The notes under the pieces were generated by a model. The model searched no databases. It was not told where the DNA came from and was given only the letters and a program-made list of their open reading frames with translations. From contig NC_088300.1 of assembly GCF_032854445.1 (NCBI RefSeq), positions 53,792,984 to 53,856,983 of the forward strand: a DNA stretch of 64,000 nucleotides, written 5' to 3'. The DNA is from Liolophura sinensis. Its lineage: Eukaryota; Mollusca; Polyplacophora; Chitonida; Chitonidae. Below, in pieces: positions 1-14,000 of the stretch. The number at the start of each line of letters is the position of its first letter. Within the stretch, counting starts at the first letter, position 1. The position numbers and the translations under genes were made by a program.

Positions 1-1854
1 ATGTGGTCACACGTGAATGCCATAACCGAGGAAGGTATGTGTGTTTGTGCAGTCCTATAGCCTACAGGGGCCACATTCTCTCAAGCACGGGCTGTATGTT
101 TTCGAGGGTTGTATTATTGCTCGAACGATCGGCCTATTTGTTCCCTAAGACATCTAATCCCAAACGAAACACTAATATAAAAGTGACCATAGCCTATTTG
201 TCTAAAGGTTAATTTATGGTACCTTTTACCGCGTAATGGCGATGCGGGTCAAAGCTTAATTAACTATTGTTCCATTGCGACGCATGCGTAGAACGTTACG
301 AGTATGCCTACAAAGGATCCTCCCGAAGAGGGGAATGAAAAATATGAAATACACAGATTTGTTCCGAATAGCCGGATTCACCATTTTCTCTTCCTATACA
401 TTAATGCAGTGTCTAAAACTCGACACTAATCCTTTAAAAGGCTCTTCAAATCTAACAGTTACAGATTTGTCTCCCTTAGTAGAGGGTTACACGTTTTCAA
501 TACTCACAGTACAGATCAACAAGATGTATCAATTTACTGAAGTCGCTGGTCTTACACATTGTGAGCGGGGACACCAATGATATTCACATATAAAGGCCAA
601 TAACTCTTGAATCTAAGATGTGGATTTTATAATGAAGGCTTGGGGATATAAACAGATCGATAGCTGTAATGAGAACTTCACAATTAGAGCAATCGCAGAC
701 AGTACAACATTACAAAGCCACTATAAAGCAATGGCTCTGTTTACACTGGATGCAATTCTTTATACGCAGATTTCATCAACCTAATGTGTTTTCTTGTGAT
801 CAGGTTTGATTTTAAGAGAATTTGCATTTCAACGATATCGGTTGGAAGGTAATAGGGAACATGAAATGACCGATGTAAATATTGTGGTCGCCATCACACC
901 ACATGATGGAGACCGATCGACAGTGTGTGATGTTGTAAACCGTATACAAACTATTCATCTCTTTTAATCCTAAATGTTGTTGTCTTCAATCAGTGAAGGC
1001 AGAAAAGCACTCATCTCATAAAACCAAAGTAGCATTTGTCGTCTTGCATAGAACTCATCTCAGCATATCCCCCACAATGGACTTCGCTAATCAGTTGATG
1101 GCGTATTTATGCAACATGGATTTGAATGACCCGGGGTTGAACATGCTTTGTATGGAAGTAACACAAATGAAGCATTTGTGTGCTTGTTTTTCTATGTGGA
1201 GGGCAAAGTGTGTAATCATGGACACAGTCAAAGTCCAACCCACTCCATATGTGTGTCTGATATAAATCGTGATGGTGATGTTATAAAAGCTATGATTGTG
1301 TCTATGTGTGTAAAGCTTTAAGAATTTCATGCTGAGCTGTTTTCATATCCGTCGGCATAAAAGCCCACCCAGACTTAAGCTATATGTAACCATTATTCCG
1401 GTTACTCTGCATTACGTAATATTTTTCTGAGAGACTGACAGCACACATCCTGGCAACATCACACTTACATTCAAAAGAAATAGTGCAGATTATTATATTA
1501 TGGTCGCTTAGCCCTCCTTGTATTGACAAACTATTTTCTTCTTATGACAAAACATATCATGCCCATGGCTTTATTAAATCTGTCTGTCAGCCACTTAACG
1601 AATGCAATTTTGTCAAACAGAAATCCTTTCAATTTTATTGGCGATGCCAACCAAGACGTGAACCCAGGAATTTTTGTAAACGATTCTTGGCCATTTACAG
1701 ATAGTACAAAAATCTATTGTTCTTTTGTATGTGGTATGGGAATGTGTAGATATAGCCGTGGTGGTCTGCGAGCTCGGTGTGCGTTACAGTTTATTCTTTT
1801 TATTTAAATTTTAAATATTTGACTTATACATTACTGACCTCCGGGAAACCACCC

Positions 1855-1990
1855 CACATGGGTATCAGCACAATTACTTAAAAAACAAGGCAGATGAGTG
1901 GGAGCTAAGTTCGAACCTGCGGTCGAATTGATGAGGAATGAGCGGGCTTCCCTCAGAAACCTTTAGGCCACACCACCACCGAGGACCCGA
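1855..1990 (-). mobile_element. Possible tRNA-derived SINE fragment of another family
   Basis: On the - strand GTGGTGTGGCCTAAAGGTTT resembles an A box and GCAGGTTCGAACTTAGC a B box, spaced like a SINE head. Only one copy was seen, so family status is unproven. Confidence 0.35.
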
Positions 1991-4247
1991 ATGAACAATT
2001 AGAATCACCTTAAATTTTAGGAAAACAAGTGTAGAAGTCACTTCCATTTAGTCTCATATACAGCGCCTTACTCGGTGGAAACATATCGAAAACAAAATGT
2101 TTCTGAATAATTTGCTTTTGATTAAAATGCGATTCTGTCGTGTTTGGTAACAAGACGAGCCGACGTGATGGAGTCACATTGTTTATAGCTCCCATTATGC
2201 CTAAGGTTTGAGTAAAATAATCGATTTGCAGTAATATGTCACAAATTCTGCAAGAATGTGATAGTATTCCAAGTATATGTTATGTAGTAAAAACATCGCT
2301 AATGACGTGAACTTTGCAAGAGAAGGACAGAAGGAAATCAGTGACAATATCTATATATAAGCTGCTAAAACCAGATTTGCATTGCAGGTGTTAGTTGAAC
2401 AAAAATACATCGCCTTTCAATTTCAATTCACAGCTATATTTTATTAACAGTAACGGAAGAGGGTAATATGCGTGTGCTGTTTATACTCTTATGGTTGGTA
2501 TTATGAGGATATGTCAAATTCCCGTCTATAGAACAAGGCTTCAGAATTGTGGGGATTTATTTATTAGTAAAACTATACAAAACATTCAACAGAAACCGTT
2601 GAAAAGGTGGAGTTTTTGTGGACTTCCCCAAGAAATCTTCAGGTCACTCGAGGACACTAATGCCTTATATGGTCATGTACAGTAGAATACCATATTGGGT
2701 CAGATATTTGATGTCACAGGCTGTTAAAATATGTCATCAGGAAAGTTTAAGATGCGAACTTGTGATAAATTTTAAGTTTCTTTTATGGAATGGGCATCAA
2801 GAACACATCGACAAACGTCTTTAATCACGTCTTCAATCACGATGCAGAGGCAGTGAAGTATTGTCAAGATTTCTATCATTGTAGCGTCAGGTTGTCTTTG
2901 CCTGATGGTTTGATTAGTCATGAATCACTCAGTCTTTCTGATCTGAGCTTTATAAATCCAAGATAAATGTCTTATCAGTCATATAACATAGGTCTAATGT
3001 TTTATTAAAGTAAGCATCAGAAGACCAAATTAAGTAGGAAGTAAATCTTCTAAGGAGAGTTTTTTCTAGCTAATCTTTATGTGTTTTATTAATCCTTTGA
3101 AATACCTGTCACTGATACCCATAGAGGTAGATTTTATTCATTAACGCTCAGCAATCAGTCAGTACATATGCAGCCATGCGAATATTGACGTTTTCTTCCA
3201 GTTTGCCTCTTCCGGTTTGCTTATGCTTAGATATCTTAACATTGTCTCCTTTATACACCTGTGCATGTTGCTGATTTAGTTACTCTTATAGCTATAAAGA
3301 GCTATAACAATATGCCGATATAACGAGTCACACTAAAGCTGTCGCGTTTCATTTTCACAATGCTTGTTTATGTGATGTGAATCTGATCAGCGGGGCTATA
3401 GGTTCCTAGTTAAGATTAATACACCCACGCATAGCAGGCTTAATTACGGTGGAGTACCTGTGTCGTTTGACAGGATGAAATACTACTATTTCGAATTCTA
3501 TCTGGTCATCTATTCGGATTTGGTCTCCATGAGGCAGGACTTTGCGAAGAGTATTTTGTCGAGGACTCGATCTCCCATCTTATATTTCGGCGCCTACGTC
3601 ACACCTATCCTCGGCATTTGTTGAACACAAAATTACGCTCCCTCGGCATCCGTCGTTTTAATGTTGAGCCCTATGAAAAATCATAATAAGTATTTCAGGT
3701 TGATGCCAAATTCCTAACTCGATGCCATAGATTCTAACTGTTAAAGGAAATGACATGAACGACTATGGTCACTTAATCTACTGAACCACAGATACATTTT
3801 TTAAATTTTTTCAAAATTTTCTTAAAAATATTTGAATTGAAGGTAAAGAACTCCAAGTATTGGCTGGCATGCATCCCCAATTTCTCAAATTTTGCTTGAA
3901 ATATATGGATTCACGGATTAACTATGGACAAAATTCTTCTAAACAAACTCGTCACGGGCTTGTTAGAATAGGTACAGCATCACGTGGCTAAGTTTCACCT
4001 TGAACAACATGTCTGGAACGCTTTTTATAAAAATACAGAACATGTAATGTAGTTGACAGACTTACTCGTGTGAAGCCTTGACCGAATTAGTACATCAAGT
4101 TACTGTTGGCCTATCTCTACATACAGATACCAAATATTACACTGCTTTGTTTGTATATTCTCTCAAAAAGTAGCGTATATACCTGGCAGTTGTGATCTTG
4201 TGCCTTCAGTGAATGAGTTTATGTTGCTTATATGTGATCACTGAGGT

Positions 4248-4316
4248 TCTGACTCCCTCATTGGTTCTGACTCCTTCATTAGTTCTGACTCCTTCATTGG
4301 TTCTGACTCCCTCATG
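4248..4316. repeat. 18-bp short tandem repeat, four copies
   Basis: Four nearly perfect units of GTTCTGACTCCCTCATTG, with C/T and G/A variants, in non-coding DNA. Confidence 0.85.
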
Positions 4317-4446
4317 GTGTAACTTAATTGAAAATGATTGAATTCATTGTTCTACTTGAACCTGAACCAAGTTTTGTCTGCATGGTCAAAAATTTATGTG
4401 GGCATTTCTTTTTTGGGACTCTCTATCATATAATACGTATCGTTCA

Positions 4447-4491
<45 letters not shown>

Positions 4492-4502
4492 GCGCGCGCA
4501 CA
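4447..4502. repeat. (CA)n followed by (CG)n microsatellite
   Basis: A run of CA dinucleotides passes directly into GCGCGCGCG and then CATACATATACACACA. Alternating purine-pyrimidine tracts of this kind can adopt Z-DNA. Confidence 0.95.
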
Positions 4503-6946
4503 TACATATACACACAAACTCAAGTCTATTTAGACTGGCCATAGCGAATCAACAGACATGCATCTTTCCCCCCTTTCGGATATGTATGGAAAGGGGCCAT
4601 AACACAAGGGCATTGTGCATTTATCTTGGTTTGTAAACCTCGATCAGTGTAACAGTGACCATCAGTGTTTAATCTTTTAGCATCTGACTAATATCTAGGC
4701 TCAGTATAAATCTCTATTCCTCAGGCAAGCTTTTGATATGAGCATCATGTAGTGTGAGAAAACTGACGTCGTTGTAAGCAGTTAGTCAGTGGTTAATCGA
4801 ACTTACAAATATGCGCATATAGGGCAGGAACATAATTACATGTACTTGTACCTTCATCATCAAAGGGGAAGGAGGATTTTAGCGAGAAATTGTTGCGATA
4901 CAAATCTCTCCACCACATACAATACTCGAATGTGGGTCCATCATGTTAATGGAACACTCTGCGCTGCGTGTGATTTCTGTATCGTATCAACTTATTGATG
5001 TACATACCTCGACTGGTGGTTTAAAGCGTGTTTGCTGCACGTGGCTGTCGATATATGTGATTCTTTATCCTGAAAAAAGCTAAATACAACATATTTCACG
5101 CATGAAAGTATTTCTGAGATTATTTTAGGAACCTGTATTAAAGTCACAAGCTCGGTTTAACTGTACATGCTGTAAAAAGCATAGTTAATGTATACACATG
5201 CAGAGTGCTGATGCCGGCAAAAATGTTCCTTATGTGTTATTGTAGGAACGTGCAAGGTGCAAGCTGTAGGATGACATGTAACGTAATACAAGTTTCAGGC
5301 TATGTGCTATGTTCACAATAATGTTCACTCTTTTCCAGATCTGTGGTAATACTGATTTAAGATCAGCTATGGATCTGAAAGGCCACCTTTAGTTTGAAGT
5401 TTATAGACGCTTAATTGTAATCCCTGCATTTGCGTACTAATCCTTCATTCCTTTTCCTTTTTATGTCGATTTGTCTCAAGAGAATCAACATTTTTGTTAA
5501 CGGTTAATGTCAAAGCATATATACCATCACTCTGCGCTGTTTGTTCACACAGCTGCAGCCATGTCATCGACACTCAACCATAAACCTTTGACTGGTAAAC
5601 AGTCATTCTTCACCTTTCCTTTGCTCAACTCCTTTCGGGCACAAGAAAACGGACAGCAATTAAGGTTATTGTTCCTACAGGTTTGAACACATTTCCTGTG
5701 TTACTACTTGACTTTTATACTGAACGATACAAATGAGTCGGGATGACACTTAGACTGGTATAATCAGATATATTCTTTTCATGTCGGCTTACCATTTATG
5801 GCCGCCACTATGTTCATAGCAGCCAACCACACAGCCTAAGTGTTATATCCACAACGGGTCATATTTACCTGAGCTTTTAATTTGTTGTGTTCTTTTGTGA
5901 ATTCTTTACAGATTTAAATATCCGGTATAGAACATATGTGTTTTTTTTATAAATAGTAGATTTCACCAGTATTTTTCCAGTGTTTCAGAAAGTAGACATT
6001 TATAACAGTCCAACATAGTTCAAATTGTGCTTAAAAACTATTATATGCGTTAAAAGAACGTCCAGTGCGTTCAAGTTCCTTTTTTGAAGAGGGAAGAATT
6101 ACTGCGCTATTCGCTTCAGGGTAGACCTGTTCAGTTTGGTCTGTGGTGTGTGGCAGATAATTATTAATTTCACTGATGTCGAGTGAAAATGTCTGTAATT
6201 TGTGTCGGTGAAAGTTGAGACCTAACAGCATGTAATGAATCACGGAGAGCACGTTTCTGGACAGGGAAAAGCTGAGAATAATGAGTGGTGTGTGAAATAA
6301 TGAAGGTTTTTGAAATAACTGCAATTACAAAGGTAAACGCTCATTAAACTCAGAATTAGGGTATTGCCAAAGAGACGGTGTACAAAAATGCAGGAAAGTC
6401 AGTAGTTCAATTATATAAAGGTAGACCAAAACAACAGTTAATTTAAGTTATTGCTGAACACCGCAACTTTTATTAAATACAATAGGTATCCACTAAACCC
6501 CACCGAATGCAGTAATTAGAAAACGCATTTTTGTCACGTTTGAAGTACTTCTACTTCGTCCGTGAAAACAAATTCACTGTATTGTGCTTAGCTGAACATT
6601 TGTTTAATCGTTTGTTCATCTGTTTTCTCGTGGAGAGCTCTGAGCTGATTTCTTTGTTGGTGGCAATGTTGTTATCGTTCTTATCGGGCATGTCTGTTAA
6701 CGTACTTCAGTCGCAGCAGTGCCTACCGTAGCCCCATTGATTGCCATGCGAGCGAGCAAGATTCAGGTGTAGGTAGATCAGTTGGATGTTCAAAGACACA
6801 CCTGCATACGCCCTCATCAGTGTAAATGAAGCTTCTCTGATCACCTGCGTATAGCCTCTCCCTACAAAGCCGTGTGTAATACAGTTGTCTCTGGTCCATA
6901 TGCCTCACGTCATGCTAACCTATACAGTTGCCTTCATTCTTCTCAG

Positions 6947-6999
6947 CGAGATTGGCAGATGGACAAAAACCGGAATATGTTTGTCTTCGAGTATACAAG
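6947..6999 (+). CDS. Possible internal or first exon, identity unknown
   Basis: A 53-base segment bounded by a good acceptor (TGCCTTCATTCTTCTCAG) and a good donor (CAAG before GTAAGA). All three forward frames are open. If instead read from the ATG at 6912, the stretch to 6999 ends in phase 1, which would join in frame to GPCR exon A. That makes it a conceivable upstream exon, but a phase match has a one-in-three chance of arising randomly and the predicted N-terminus is a poor signal peptide. Treat it as a splice-site-only candidate. Confidence 0.15.
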
Positions 7000-7229
7000 G
7001 TAAGAAACATTTCACTATCACAAAAACTAGTGTAATAACATCTATAGCTAAACAAGAAATATGAAATTTTAAAAAATTCACTGTAGTTTTAAGGCTGCAA
7101 TTATATGTTTCACAGTTTGCTACATAGGTAATGTGAAGACAACGCCTGCATTTTTGAAACTCATTTTTTGCAAAGCAGTTCCTGATATGTGTTTGTCTAT
7201 ATATCTTGCATAGACAAGGTAAACATCGT

Positions 7230-8072
7230 CATGTTTCAGGCACAATAAACGAAACAACCCCTGGATTTGTTAGATACTGCAGGCAAAAAAATGTCCTGGA
7301 TTTGTTAGGCTCTGTAATAATGATAAACTCATGTATTTGTTAGGCACTATAGTCATGACAAACTCCGGGATTTGTTAGGCACTATAGTCATGAAAAACTC
7401 CAGGATTTGTTAGGTACTATAGTAAAGACATACTCCTGGATTTGTTAGATACTATAGCCATGAAAAATCCTAGATTTGTTAGGTACTATGGGCAAAATAA
7501 ACTCCTGGATTTGTAAGGTACCATAGGCAAAACAAACTCCTGGATTTGTTAGGCACTATAATCATGGCAAACTCCAGGATTTGTTAGGCATTGTAGCCAA
7601 GACAACTCCTGGATTTGTTAGGCACTATAGTCAAGGCAAACTCAAGGGATTGGATAGGTACTGTAGGCAAAACAAATTCCAGGATTTGTTAGGCACTATA
7701 GTCAAGACAAACTCCTGGATTTGTTAGGCACTATAGTTATGACAAACTCCTGGCTAGGATTGATACTATAGTTAAGACAAAGTCCTGGATGTGTTAGGCA
7801 CTATAGTCAGGACAAACTCCAGTACTGAATAGGTGCTCCAGGCAAAACAAACTCCAGGATTTGTTAGGCACTATAGTCATGACAAACTCCACTACTGGAT
7901 AGGTACTCCTGGCAACACAAACTCCTGGATTTGTTAGGCTTTATAATCAAGACAAACTCCAGGATTTCTTAGGTAATATAGTCATGACCAACTTTTATAT
8001 ATGGCATGACAAATTGCTGGATTTTGTTATGTGCTGTATAGGCAAGGCAAACTCTTGAATTTGATGCAACAG
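7230..8072. repeat. Minisatellite, ~35-bp unit
   Basis: More than twenty head-to-tail units of about 35-36 bases built on the words CTCCTGGATTTGTTAGGCAC and TATAGTCATGACAAA. Units differ by scattered substitutions, so it is an old, imperfect array. Weaker copies continue to about 8,210. There are no spacers of variable sequence, so it is not CRISPR-like. Confidence 0.9.
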
Positions 8073-11000
8073 GCGGACAAGAGTCAAACAGAAACAGATT
8101 TCTGCCTTTCATAGTTCTAGACTTTATACCAGGTACATTAGGTATATTTTAGGCAATTCGAGGAAACTTGTTCATTTCTTGACAAGACAACTGCAGTATT
8201 TGTTAGGTCAATTTACCATTAAACGAGACAACTATCATCACAAATCATAACGAGACAAATCATAACGGTCTACAAATGAAACATTAACAATGTGCTCCAG
8301 TACCATTATCACTTGAAAACTCGACATTTTGTTCCTTCAGATGGAAATTGTATTTCAAGGCAAATGTTGTATTCATATGATATAGTGTTAGGAATTTGAT
8401 GTTATGATGGTCGCATCTGGTAAACAATGAGCTATAGGAAATGTGGGTAAGACAAATTCTTGTAACTACTAAACCCCTTAATATCAATGATTAATCCAAG
8501 TTCGGAGAAAGATCACTTTTGCAAACAAATTCCGTTCGGTACAGAGCGCATGTTTTTTGACAACTGTCCCTTCAAATACTTTGTAATGTAACGGGTCAGA
8601 AGTGTGCATATTCTTTCACGATAGTCCATAAACCGAGCCTTTCCTTTATCAGTAACGTGCGCATTGGTTATCAACTGTCCATCCCTTCGGCTTGTGATGT
8701 TTTAGCTTGCATATTGATGTATGACCCATCCACTGAACTTTCGATAGTATAACCGACATGTTGTTGTACCACTGTCCATCTATCTGAACTCATTTGGATA
8801 TCGCACCAATTTTGTGGAAGACAGTCCTTCTATGTATAGCTGGCGATGTCCTACATTAGTAATGCAAGCAAAATAACTGTTTACATCCCATCAACCTCGA
8901 ACTGGTTATTTTGCATAAAATCTGACTAGATTGTCTTTCTAAGAAAAATTAAGAAAAAACCAGCCTCTGTCTAGGCACTTGATAATGTGCACGAGGACCA
9001 TTGTCGTGTAGACGCTTATCGTCCATGGCATTGTTTGCGGATAAATGTCATCTGAATATGGGAATATGCTCTCAACGAGTAAAAAGTGAAGGAAAAATAA
9101 TGAAGACATGCATTAATTAGCTAGCAAGTGTTGTGCATCATGGAAATGTCACAATACATCGTACAGTACTCATGATGAGACTACAGATTGACGCAATGCT
9201 GCGCGTTTGCATTTTTGTCACAAACGAACTAAAACTGTTTGCAGCTAATGTTTGACTATTTATTAACGTTAGAATTATTCCTAGGTGGTAGATGAAAATA
9301 GCACTCTATGATTCATACCACCGCGAAATGGATTCGAACTTGCTGTGTAAAAGTTCTCTGAGAACAACATTTTGTTCTAATTGATGATCAAGCTCCCGAC
9401 AGGGTGAATTGTACATAAGCTGTGGGATTGCTGATAGTAGATTCTGTATTATATTTGTATGGGATTGCTTATAGTGTACATTTATTGTTTATTACAGATT
9501 GCGTTTTAGCTCTAGAAAAACTATGAACCATGGATTTATAAAGAAAGACACAAGCTGTAGTAACATCATAAAATCACTGTATTGAAAATATCTAAAAGAT
9601 AGTGATGCGCTTTGATTGGCAATTACCATGTCCCACAGGCTACCACAGGTTGTCACCTGTCCTTTGGGGCACTATTGCTCCTTAATTAATTGTAATTTAT
9701 GGCCTCAGAACGCGTTAATTGATATTTGCATTGTGATTTACCACCCGGGGTGATATATGCCATGTTGCCTCGAGACCAACCTGTTACCGGGATCAGATAG
9801 GTAGTGTCCAGACACCCCAGATAGGTTTATCAAGGCACTCTCTTCTTTTCTGTGGTTTAAACAAAGCGAGATGAATTTTGATATATACTTTTGTCAGAAT
9901 ACGACTTTATATAAATAGATCATTTACCACTAAATGAGCAGGCTACAGGGCTCGATCGTTAGACCGGGTAAAGTGCTGTTGCATGATGTTACACTCAGCC
10001 GGCTATATGTGGGTGAAGTTGGCATCTCGTGCATCAAAAGTTCCTTAGTCACTTGCCAAAGACTGCTGGTTTATTCCATAGATTTTACCGCTTGGTATCG
10101 CAACCGTTTATTCCTGTTATTATTTATTCACCTCTATTCACAACACCTATTTTGTGAAATGCACGAGGATTAATCTGTGATGATATGAATAAGATTGGAA
10201 TCTCTGAAGAATAAACTAACCCACGTCTGACTCATCCATCTCGTCGAACTGAAACCAAATCCATCGAAGAATGATACCAGAATTCCATTCCCTTTACAGT
10301 AGGGCTACACTGACGACCCCTTACACCACTGCTAATAACTTAATTACAGAACATCTTTGGTTGATATGGAACATACCCAAATGCAGCCATATAACCTGAT
10401 TTTGCAATATTTCATAAACAAATTTGAGTTGCGATTTGGGTTATTTATGCAAAAAAGTAAAGCTAAAAACTGAACTACAACAAAATCGTAGAGAAACTCG
10501 CGTTGGGCACAATCCGATGTTTTGGGCCACTGAAGTAATCTGTATTCGGAAGCTTTGCTGGATCATAAAGTGTTTCATTGAAATGTTTTATATCACTTCG
10601 ACATTTAGTATCATTTCGACATTGCTCCGGACTTTACTCATTTCATTCCAGGGTAATGAATCCTGCGGTAGATAAAAATTACTTTACTTCAAGCCTTGTT
10701 TGTCGTCGTTCAGTTATATACAATTCCCTATGGGACTATTTCTTTGTAATCATCATGTAGGATTGTTGTGTATAATTAAATATGTATATATACTAAGATG
10801 ATATTTAGCCATAGTGAGATCAGTAAGATAGTTTACCACCGAACATGAACTTTCATTCTTTCCTGGGAATTCTCGATCTGCTCTATTTCGGTGGAGAATC
10901 AATAGTGTACGCTCTGATGTCCCAATAAGCCACAATTTTATTTTGCCATCAAACGTTGACATTCGGTTTTGTATTATAGTTTATATAGGAAATAACAATT

Positions 11001-14000
11001 TATAAGGAGATAAGGAGATGTTACGTAAACAATTTAAAGGCTCTTTTGACACAAAGTTTTATGTTTAATCTAATATATTCGGATTCGTCTCGTTTGTTTT
11101 GCCTATCGTCCTTTGGAGAAAAACAGGTAAGGACGAAGAAATATTGTGTCACGTGACGGGTACTGGGCAATGGACAGTATCTTGTGCCCGGCAAGACTTA
11201 AGTGAACCAACATAATAGCAGGACAAAGTTTCACGTGAAGATTGCTCCAATTTAGACGTTTTCATAAATAGTGGAAATGGGTTTAAATGACAAATGACCG
11301 TAATTGATTGGTTATTTTTAACCAGTTTCCTAGTTACCATGCACACGGACAATACAAAAATATCATGTTTGTAGCCTACTGGATGCAGTAAACCTGTCAC
11401 ATAGTCCAACAAAAATACAGTAAATAACGTTGAACAGACATCCACTGAACTTTTGTTGTCCGAAACCTTGCAAACTGCCTGTTGCCGGAGTCACCTGGGA
11501 CGGAAGGTACACAAAGGCCGATGTTCTAATTACAAACAACTGGCGTTCAAATCTCCCGTAATGCAGTTATCAGGTTAACCGGAGTTGAATCATACCGTTA
11601 ACAACGTCAGTTCAGAGTGACAGGAAGTGTAAATTTGTATTCACTGAAACCATCAACTAGGTAATCACGGTGAATTATCACAGCTCGGAAGCACCGAGTA
11701 CCTATTAGCGCATAACAATAACAGAATGGTTAGATAGAGGCGTTGTCGTCTATAAAAGACTATCCCTTTGGGACACGACGATATATTGTGGCAGTTCGTA
11801 CACAAATCGGTGTATGCTTCGAACATGAATGAAACACTCTCTACACCAAGTCTTAGAACGGCATCTGACATTCATACGCCTGCCGTTCTACAAAGGGCGC
11901 TTTTATGTATGTATGCTTGTGGTTTAACGTCGCACTAATATTTCAGACAACTGACACGAGGAGTGATTAGGAATCATTATTTAATGATTAATTGTTTTAA
12001 GCCCATTCATTCAACCTAGACGTAGAGGGTATTTGGACAATTATATACTTTTGAACTGCCAAGTTAACTGTGCGTGACCTCCCAAAGCTGACTGTGTGTC
12101 TTACTATAAATCAGCATTGTTGTGTTGCTGAACGACTGTTACAAACATTGTCTTGTCGCAAAAATGACATTCGGAAGCAGGAGCAGAAAAAGCATTCGTG
12201 CAGACTGCTTGGAATCCGTGAAGCTGCAGACTGGTTCAGTTATTATTTTTTTGTTACTAAATTAATTATGCGGACGGTTTTTCTTTTTTTTTAAAATGAT
12301 CTGGGCACGACTTTGATTTAGTACTAAAGCCACTAAAGCTGAATTAATTAATAAAATAGTATTCCAGAAATGTTCTAAAATATTAAAAAAATTCTGCACC
12401 GCTTATTCACAAAATAAATAGCAGCCGTGGCGACATTTGGTGACACCATTTTGCCAAGTAATAGCTATCTGGAGTGGAGTCACAAACCAAGGAGCAACAC
12501 ATTCTTTCATTCAGATTTTGGGAAGACATTTTCGTAATAAATGTGACATTGCTAAGGAAAAATAATGCAAATTCACGATATTTTTCTTCAAGCAATGACT
12601 CTGCCAAGGCGGTTATCTTGCAAGCCCATCCTGACAAATTACCGCAGTATCATGCCCAACATGTACGCATTGTGTCACAGGGAGCCGTCTCAGTTCCTTG
12701 CTCATAAATGTGTGGTCCAAAATGCATCAGTTTAACACTTACACTAGACGCAAAATCCAATTTATTGCACCAATATTTGTCTATCCACTACCACAGAAAC
12801 CACATTGACAATCGAGAGCTAACAGTTTTTTCACGTGACGCTTTCAGCGCTAGTGATTGGCCAGTTTCACAAGGGCTTCTACTGCATGGCGACTCGGAGG
12901 GGCTTGTCCATCAGTGCCATACCTCCAATGCTGAACTTCATTTTCTCGGCTTTCAAAACTTTATAGAATTTTTTACACATTTTTCGGTGATAACTGTGTC
13001 ATATATCATTTTTTCTATGTATATATAGTTTTACAGGCAGACTTTATGTTCATTAAACACATCAAAATACTGTTGACTCTTCTGGACAGTAGGATACGAG
13101 ATTCAACATAACGGTTGTAATTGGTGATGACCTAGAAACGGACAGAACAGTGCAGTGAAGTGATATGGGTAGTTATTAGCACAGCGCTTGATATCTAACC
13201 ACAGCAGGAGTAGGCCAATTCACCACGCCGTAAAGGTGGGCTCCGTTACATGTCTGCATCTCATTTACCTTCACTTACACCGTCCTCAATTAGGGACTCA
13301 ATAATGGATTTTTCCAACTTGCTTTCAACTACGGCTGCCTTCAAATTCGTTCGCGTGTTTTTGTAAACAGTTGGCTTCATCTCGTAGTTCAAGGTTTGGT
13401 TCAAAGAGTATATCGCATTTTCTTAATACTGACTATTTTACATCAATAATTCCAAGAAACAGAAGAAAATAATGTCAACACATGGAGGTGAGAATGTTTA
13501 TACATGAGCCTAATGTGAATTCCGAGAATGTATAGGTATTTCCATTCATGTGAAAGGGTTAAATTTTAAGTCAAGCGCTAACATTCTACTCTTCATGTTT
13601 GGGGTACTGGTTTTTGGAGAATGTGATGAAATTTAGTTTTGAAATGTATTGAAGCATTTTGCATTCATGCACCGACAAACTACTGACGAAATAAAAAAAA
13701 AACACTTATCGCCCATAAATTCTCAAAAATCATACTTTTCTGCTACAACCTTCCTCACTCTTTACCCGTAAGATCATATGAATGTCTCACATAAGACGTC
13801 TTTGTTGATCTAGGACCAAGATCCTGTTAATATGTCCACTCATACTATGAATAGGTGCAAAATCTCTAAAACTTTTGTGGCTTATATTCTTCAGATATAG
13901 AGAGACATACCATATGGACTATATGTTCACATCCAGACCTGTGTGAACCGGAAAGAATTTCTATAAGACATAGTGATACTATGGGCTAGGTTCACAAACA

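Larger units (their letters stand above)
1..6946. other. No gene recognised
   Basis: Apart from the SINE-like piece at 1.9 kb, the 18-bp repeat at 4.25 kb and the CA/CG tract at 4.45 kb, I see only AT-rich sequence with short open frames that show neither splice context nor family likeness. It may include 5' UTR or first-intron DNA of the GPCR. Confidence 0.6.

Noticed and set aside
7230-8072. Regular short repeats resembling a CRISPR array
   Set aside because: There are no distinct spacers, units abut and vary gradually, no cas genes are present, and the DNA is animal.
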